Positions 33,713 through 36,676 of a stretch of DNA of 36,676 nt are shown here, piece by piece. The notes beneath the pieces were generated by a model, which was not told the origin of the DNA, searched no databases, and saw only the letters and a program-made list of their open reading frames with translations. Origin of the DNA: Acidobacteriaceae bacterium (lineage in GTDB: Bacteria; Acidobacteriota; Terriglobia; Terriglobales; Acidobacteriaceae); the NCBI GenBank assembly GCA_031296355.1, contig JARLFX010000078.1, positions 1 through 36,676 on the forward strand, in the 5' to 3' direction. The position numbers and the translations under genes were made by a program. Within the stretch, counting starts at the first letter, position 1, and every line of letters begins with the position of its first letter.

Positions 33713-34528
33713 TTGAATACGATCGTGCAAGGCGACAACCTTAAGGTGCTACAGGGGCTGGCAGCGGAGTCTGTGCCGCTGATCTATATCGATCCGCCAT
33801 TCAACACCGGGCGGCGGCAGACGCGGACGCAGATGAAGACCGTCCGCGACGATGCCGGCGACCGCACGGGATTCAAGGGGCAGCGCTACCGGACAGAGAA
33901 GATATCGGGCACGAGCTATGCCGATAGCTTTGACGACTTCCTGGGATTCATCAGGCCGCGGCTGGAAGAGGCGTACCGCGTGCTGGCTCCGGCGGGGTCG
34001 CTCTTCTTCCACATCGATTACCGCGAGGTGCACTACTGCAAGGTGATGCTTGATGAAATCTTCGGGCGGGAGTGCTTCCAGAACGAGATCATATGGGCGT
34101 ATGACTATGGCGCGCGCGCGAAGAAGCGCTGGCCGGCGAAGCACGACAATATTCTCTGGTACACGAAGGATCCGGAGCAGTACACGTTCAACCTGGATGA
34201 GTGCGACCGCATTCCGTACATGGCTCCGGGGCTGGTGGGCGCAGAGAAGGCCGCGCGCGGCAAGACGCCGACGGATGTATGGTGGCACACCATCGTTTCT
34301 CCGACGGGCAAAGAGAAGACCGGCTATGCAACGCAGAAGCCGCTGGGCGTGCTGGAACGCATCGTGAAGGTGCATTCGCAGCCGGGCGAGCTGGTGCTGG
34401 ATTTTTTTGCCGGGAGCGGCACCACAGGCGAAGCAGCGGCAAAGAACGGGCGGGATTTTCTGCTGGTGGATGAGAGCGAAGAGGCCGTGGCGGTGATGCG
34501 GAAGCGGCTGGCACCCTATCTTCAATAA
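33713..34528 (+). CDS. Beta-class site-specific DNA methyltransferase
   Basis: A 271-residue N6-adenine or N4-cytosine methyltransferase. The start is a TTG at 33713 with GGGGAG just upstream, followed by NTIVQGDNLKVLQGL. Catalytic motif IV is IYIDPPFNTG (Asp at about 27). GSLFFHIDYREVHYCKVMLDEIFG and NEIIWAYD follow, then TQKPLGVLERIVKVHSQPGE, and SAM-binding motif I VLDFFAGSGTTGEAA (Asp at about 230). The DPPF-before-FAGSG order defines the beta class (CcrM- or Mod-like). No restriction endonuclease gene is adjacent, so it is likely an orphan regulatory methyltransferase or a remnant of a system. The target site cannot be predicted. It is divergent from the MaoC-like gene. Confidence 0.92.
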   Translation: MNTIVQGDNLKVLQGLAAESVPLIYIDPPFNTGRRQTRTQMKTVRDDAGDRTGFKGQRYRTEKISGTSYADSFDDFLGFIRPRLEEAYRVLAPAGSLFFHIDYREVHYCKVMLDEIFGRECFQNEIIWAYDYGARAKKRWPAKHDNILWYTKDPEQYTFNLDECDRIPYMAPGLVGAEKAARGKTPTDVWWHTIVSPTGKEKTGYATQKPLGVLERIVKVHSQPGELVLDFFAGSGTTGEAAAKNGRDFLLVDESEEAVAVMRKRLAPYLQ

Positions 34529-34586
34529 TATTGATTTTGTAAGAGAAGGCACGTAGTCTCATTGCAATTCACTCTGAGGCTTCTTC

Positions 34587-36212
34587 ATGCGTTCGCTTTC
34601 ACCATGGCTGTGGCTCTGTGTGCTTGCATCTCAACCCCTCGGGGCGCAAACGGCTGGCGCGCCCGCACCGCAGGCGGCGCACCATAGCTGCTCGGTGACA
34701 CATGGGACAGTGGCGAATACTCGTCTGCTGAACAGCCAGGAAGAGATCGATGCGCTCTTTCATGATGTGATTGCGAAGGCGCAACCCGATCCAATTCTGA
34801 TTGACCGTATTGTGGACAGCGAGATGAAGCTGCATAAGGTGCCGGAAGCACTGGCGCGCGCGCAGGCTCTCAGCAATGCGTTTCCAGCCAACTCTGAGGC
34901 GCTGGTAGAACTCGGCGAAGTGAAGATGCGCATGGGCTATCTGGATGAAGTGGTTGATCTGGTAAACCATGCCATCCAGCTCGACACCTGCAATCCATGG
35001 GCACATTATGCGGCGAGCCGGTACCTGGAACTAAACGGCATGTATGCCAAGGCACGAACACAGCTCAAGATGGCCCATACACTTGCGCCGGATGACCCCA
35101 TGATTAGCCACAGTTGGGAGAGGGCAAACTCTGCTCCCAAAACTCCCGAGGAGACGATTGCAAAACTCAAAGAGGAGCTGGCGAAGCCCGATCTGACGGA
35201 AGAGAGAAAGAGCGGCATCACATTTGCGCTGAAGGCTGCGGGAACGATGCAGCATGGGGATTGCCGGGTCGTGAATCCCCTGAGTGAAATGGTGACGAAG
35301 ATGCTGCCTATGAGTCACGGCATCATCAATACTCCGTATGACATTTATGGACTTGGGCTGGAAGTGACGCTGAACAACAAGAAGCGGCGTTTTCTGCTGG
35401 ATACAGGTGCATCGGGCCTGCTGCTAAGCCGCTCTGCTGCAGTGGCTGCCGGGCTAACCCCAGAGTTTGAAGTAAAGACGAATGGTATCGGCGACGACGG
35501 CGCCGCCGCAAGCTACGTTACGCATGTGGACGACATCAAGATCGGATCGCTTGAATTCAAGAACTGCATCGTAAGGGTTCTGGAGCAGGGCCGCTCGCTC
35601 GACGTAGATGGACTGATCGGCACTGATGTGTTCAAGGACTATCTTGTCACGGTAGATTTTCCCCAGCACCAGTTACGGCTCTCGCCCCTTCCTCTGCGCC
35701 CTGGGGAGACTGCGGGAGGAGAGGGATTGAGCACCGGGGGCCTCTCGCAGGATTCCCCATGGCAACGGCAGGACCGCTATGTGGCGCCGGAGATGAAGGA
35801 TTGGGATGAAGCCTTTCGCAAAGGGCACTTACTGATCGTCCCTACAAGCATTGGCAACGCGCCGTTAAAGTTGTTCGTACTGGATTCCGGCGCAGATCGT
35901 GGAATGATTTCCCCAGAGGCTGCCAAGCTGGTAACGGGTGTAGCAATTGCCGACGATCACTACGTGAGGGGACTAAGCGGCAAGGTGAAGACGGTGAAAG
36001 AAGCAGACCGGGTGATGATCGCGTTTGCCGGAGTGAAGCAGATGACCGAGAAGATGACATCCATCGACCTGACCAGGCAATCGCAAAGCACAGGCGTGGA
36101 GATCTCAGGCTTCATCGGATTTCCCACGCTGCGGCAGGTGACATTGGCCATCGATTATCGAGACAACCTGATCCATGTAACCTATGATCCGAAACACGAT
36201 GGATTTCACTAG
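34587..36212 (+). CDS. Secreted protein with TPR-like helices and two aspartyl-protease domains
   Basis: A 541-residue protein. The signal peptide is MRSLSPWLWLCVLASQPLGA-Q. A helical TPR-like part (about 50-200) includes HKVPEALARAQALSNAFPAN, ALVELGEVKMRMGYLDEVVD and PWAHYAASRYLELNGMYAKA. Two retropepsin-like domains follow: FLLDTGASGLLLS (Asp272, VDGLIGTDVFKDY) and FVLDSGADRGMIS (Asp433, ISGFIGFPTLRQ). Retropepsins act as dimers, so two domains in one chain could form one active site, as in pepsin (inference). It is probably periplasmic or cell-surface; substrate unknown. The start is 58 bp after the methyltransferase stop. A terminator follows. Confidence 0.85.
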   Translation: MRSLSPWLWLCVLASQPLGAQTAGAPAPQAAHHSCSVTHGTVANTRLLNSQEEIDALFHDVIAKAQPDPILIDRIVDSEMKLHKVPEALARAQALSNAFPANSEALVELGEVKMRMGYLDEVVDLVNHAIQLDTCNPWAHYAASRYLELNGMYAKARTQLKMAHTLAPDDPMISHSWERANSAPKTPEETIAKLKEELAKPDLTEERKSGITFALKAAGTMQHGDCRVVNPLSEMVTKMLPMSHGIINTPYDIYGLGLEVTLNNKKRRFLLDTGASGLLLSRSAAVAAGLTPEFEVKTNGIGDDGAAASYVTHVDDIKIGSLEFKNCIVRVLEQGRSLDVDGLIGTDVFKDYLVTVDFPQHQLRLSPLPLRPGETAGGEGLSTGGLSQDSPWQRQDRYVAPEMKDWDEAFRKGHLLIVPTSIGNAPLKLFVLDSGADRGMISPEAAKLVTGVAIADDHYVRGLSGKVKTVKEADRVMIAFAGVKQMTEKMTSIDLTRQSQSTGVEISGFIGFPTLRQVTLAIDYRDNLIHVTYDPKHDGFH

Positions 36213-36233
36213 GCAGACCAAAGCAGAATCATA

Positions 36234-36261
36234 AAAGGCCTCGCGGATGAGCGAGGCCTTT
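36234..36261. terminator. Bidirectional terminator
   Basis: An 11-bp stem with arms AAAGGCCTCGC and GCGAGGCCTTT and loop GGATGA, between the converging protease-like gene and atpC. A/T-runs lie on both sides. Confidence 0.88.
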
Positions 36262-36286
36262 GTCGTTGCAGAAGCTTTGTATGGAA

Positions 36287-36676
36287 CTAGCTGGGTTTGT
36301 GCTCTGCGCTGGCGAGTTTTTCTTCGGCCTGGCGGGTGAGGGCGTTGGCTTCGTCGTACTTGTGGGCGTCGTCGCCAGCTTCCTGCCAGAGTTTTTCGGC
36401 GGCGGCGAGTTCGGCGCGGGCTTCGTCCGGCTGAATTTCGCTGGGCGGCAGGGCCGTCTGCGCGAGGATGGTGACGCGCTCGGGGAGGACTTCGACAAAT
36501 CCCCAGGCAACGAAGAAGGTCTGGTCGTTTGAGGTGCCGCCGTGCAGGCGGACTTCGCCGGCGCCAAGCTCTGCCAGCAGCGGGGCCGCGCCGTAGAGCG
36601 CTTCAAGATAGCCGCTCGCGGAGGGCAGCTCGACCGCCTCTGCCGTGGCGTCGACCAGGACGCGGTCGGGCGTGAC
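36287..36676 (-). CDS. atpC: ATP synthase F1 subunit epsilon, C-terminal part
   Basis: The last 130 codons of atpC; the N-terminus lies beyond the right edge. The visible sequence starts VTPDRVLVDATAEAVELPSA and includes SGYLEALYGAAPLLAELGAG, FFVAWGFVEVLPERVTILAQ and the two-helix C-terminal domain (EARAELAAAEKLWQEAG, ALTRQAEEKLASAEH). Epsilon links the F1 central stalk to the c-ring and inhibits ATP hydrolysis. Other atp genes (atpD and so on) would be expected just outside the window. Confidence 0.93.
   Translation of the reverse strand, partial: VTPDRVLVDATAEAVELPSASGYLEALYGAAPLLAELGAGEVRLHGGTSNDQTFFVAWGFVEVLPERVTILAQTALPPSEIQPDEARAELAAAEKLWQEAGDDAHKYDEANALTRQAEEKLASAEHKPS

Noticed and set aside
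33508..33738. N-terminal extension of the MaoC-like gene
   Set aside because: The domain starts at MPQEFYYEDF with a good AGAGGA site; the extension overlaps the divergent promoter region and the methyltransferase start.

Overview
The window looks like chromosomal DNA of a high-GC Gram-negative bacterium. The best guess is an Acidobacteriota of the Terriglobia/Acidobacteriaceae type. This rests on inference from several things: outer-membrane barrel proteins, a LolA-like carrier and a TonB-like protein; a fused AroD-AroE enzyme; a GH18/NodB/GT2 fusion; a DUF2961 (GH172) protein; and intergenic DNA crowded with short hairpin repeats whose reverse translation reads 'CHPERSEG' or 'SHRSGCPRS'. 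No tRNA, rRNA, CRISPR array, prophage or full insertion sequence was seen.

Layout. 1-4.3 kb: the start of a beta-class DNA methyltransferase (off the left edge), an ArsR-type regulator with a palindromic operator, and a fused PabB-PabC folate enzyme, separated by repeat-rich spacers. 4.3-8.5 kb: a membrane GGDEF-EAL protein with a small overlapping membrane protein upstream, then a divergent AroD-AroE enzyme with a histone-H1-like tail. 9-15.4 kb: an orphan GAF-PAS histidine kinase, a lower-GC GH172-type secreted hydrolase between direct repeats, and acetyl-CoA synthetase. 15.6-21 kb: a small membrane protein, a DUF421/YetF protein, and a co-directional envelope set (TonB-like protein, degenerate M48-like protein, beta-barrel). 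21-26.2 kb: a three-module GH18-NodB-GT2 polysaccharide enzyme divergent from a GT39-like membrane glycosyltransferase. 26.4-31.7 kb: LolA-like protein, a small membrane protein, SerRS, a beta-barrel, dihydroorotate dehydrogenase and a zinc-finger membrane protein. 31.8-36.7 kb: an MBL-fold hydrolase, a MaoC-like hydratase, a second beta-class methyltransferase, a secreted protein with two aspartyl-protease domains, and the C-terminal part of ATP synthase epsilon.

Most genes are housekeeping (folate, shikimate, acetate activation, pyrimidine, tRNA charging, ATP synthase) or envelope-related. They sit as single genes or short runs rather than one large operon.

The most interesting signal is a family of small palindromic elements (types A and B). 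They share a GGGGCACCC tail, show compensatory changes in their stems, and all lie in one orientation over about 30 kb. Besides spacers, they occur inside three open reading frames without breaking them: a linker of pabB-pabC (two 78-bp tandem units), a linker of the MBL-fold protein, and the signal-peptide region of the LolA-like protein. This resembles the protein-coding palindromic elements known from Rickettsia, but here apparently in Acidobacteriota.
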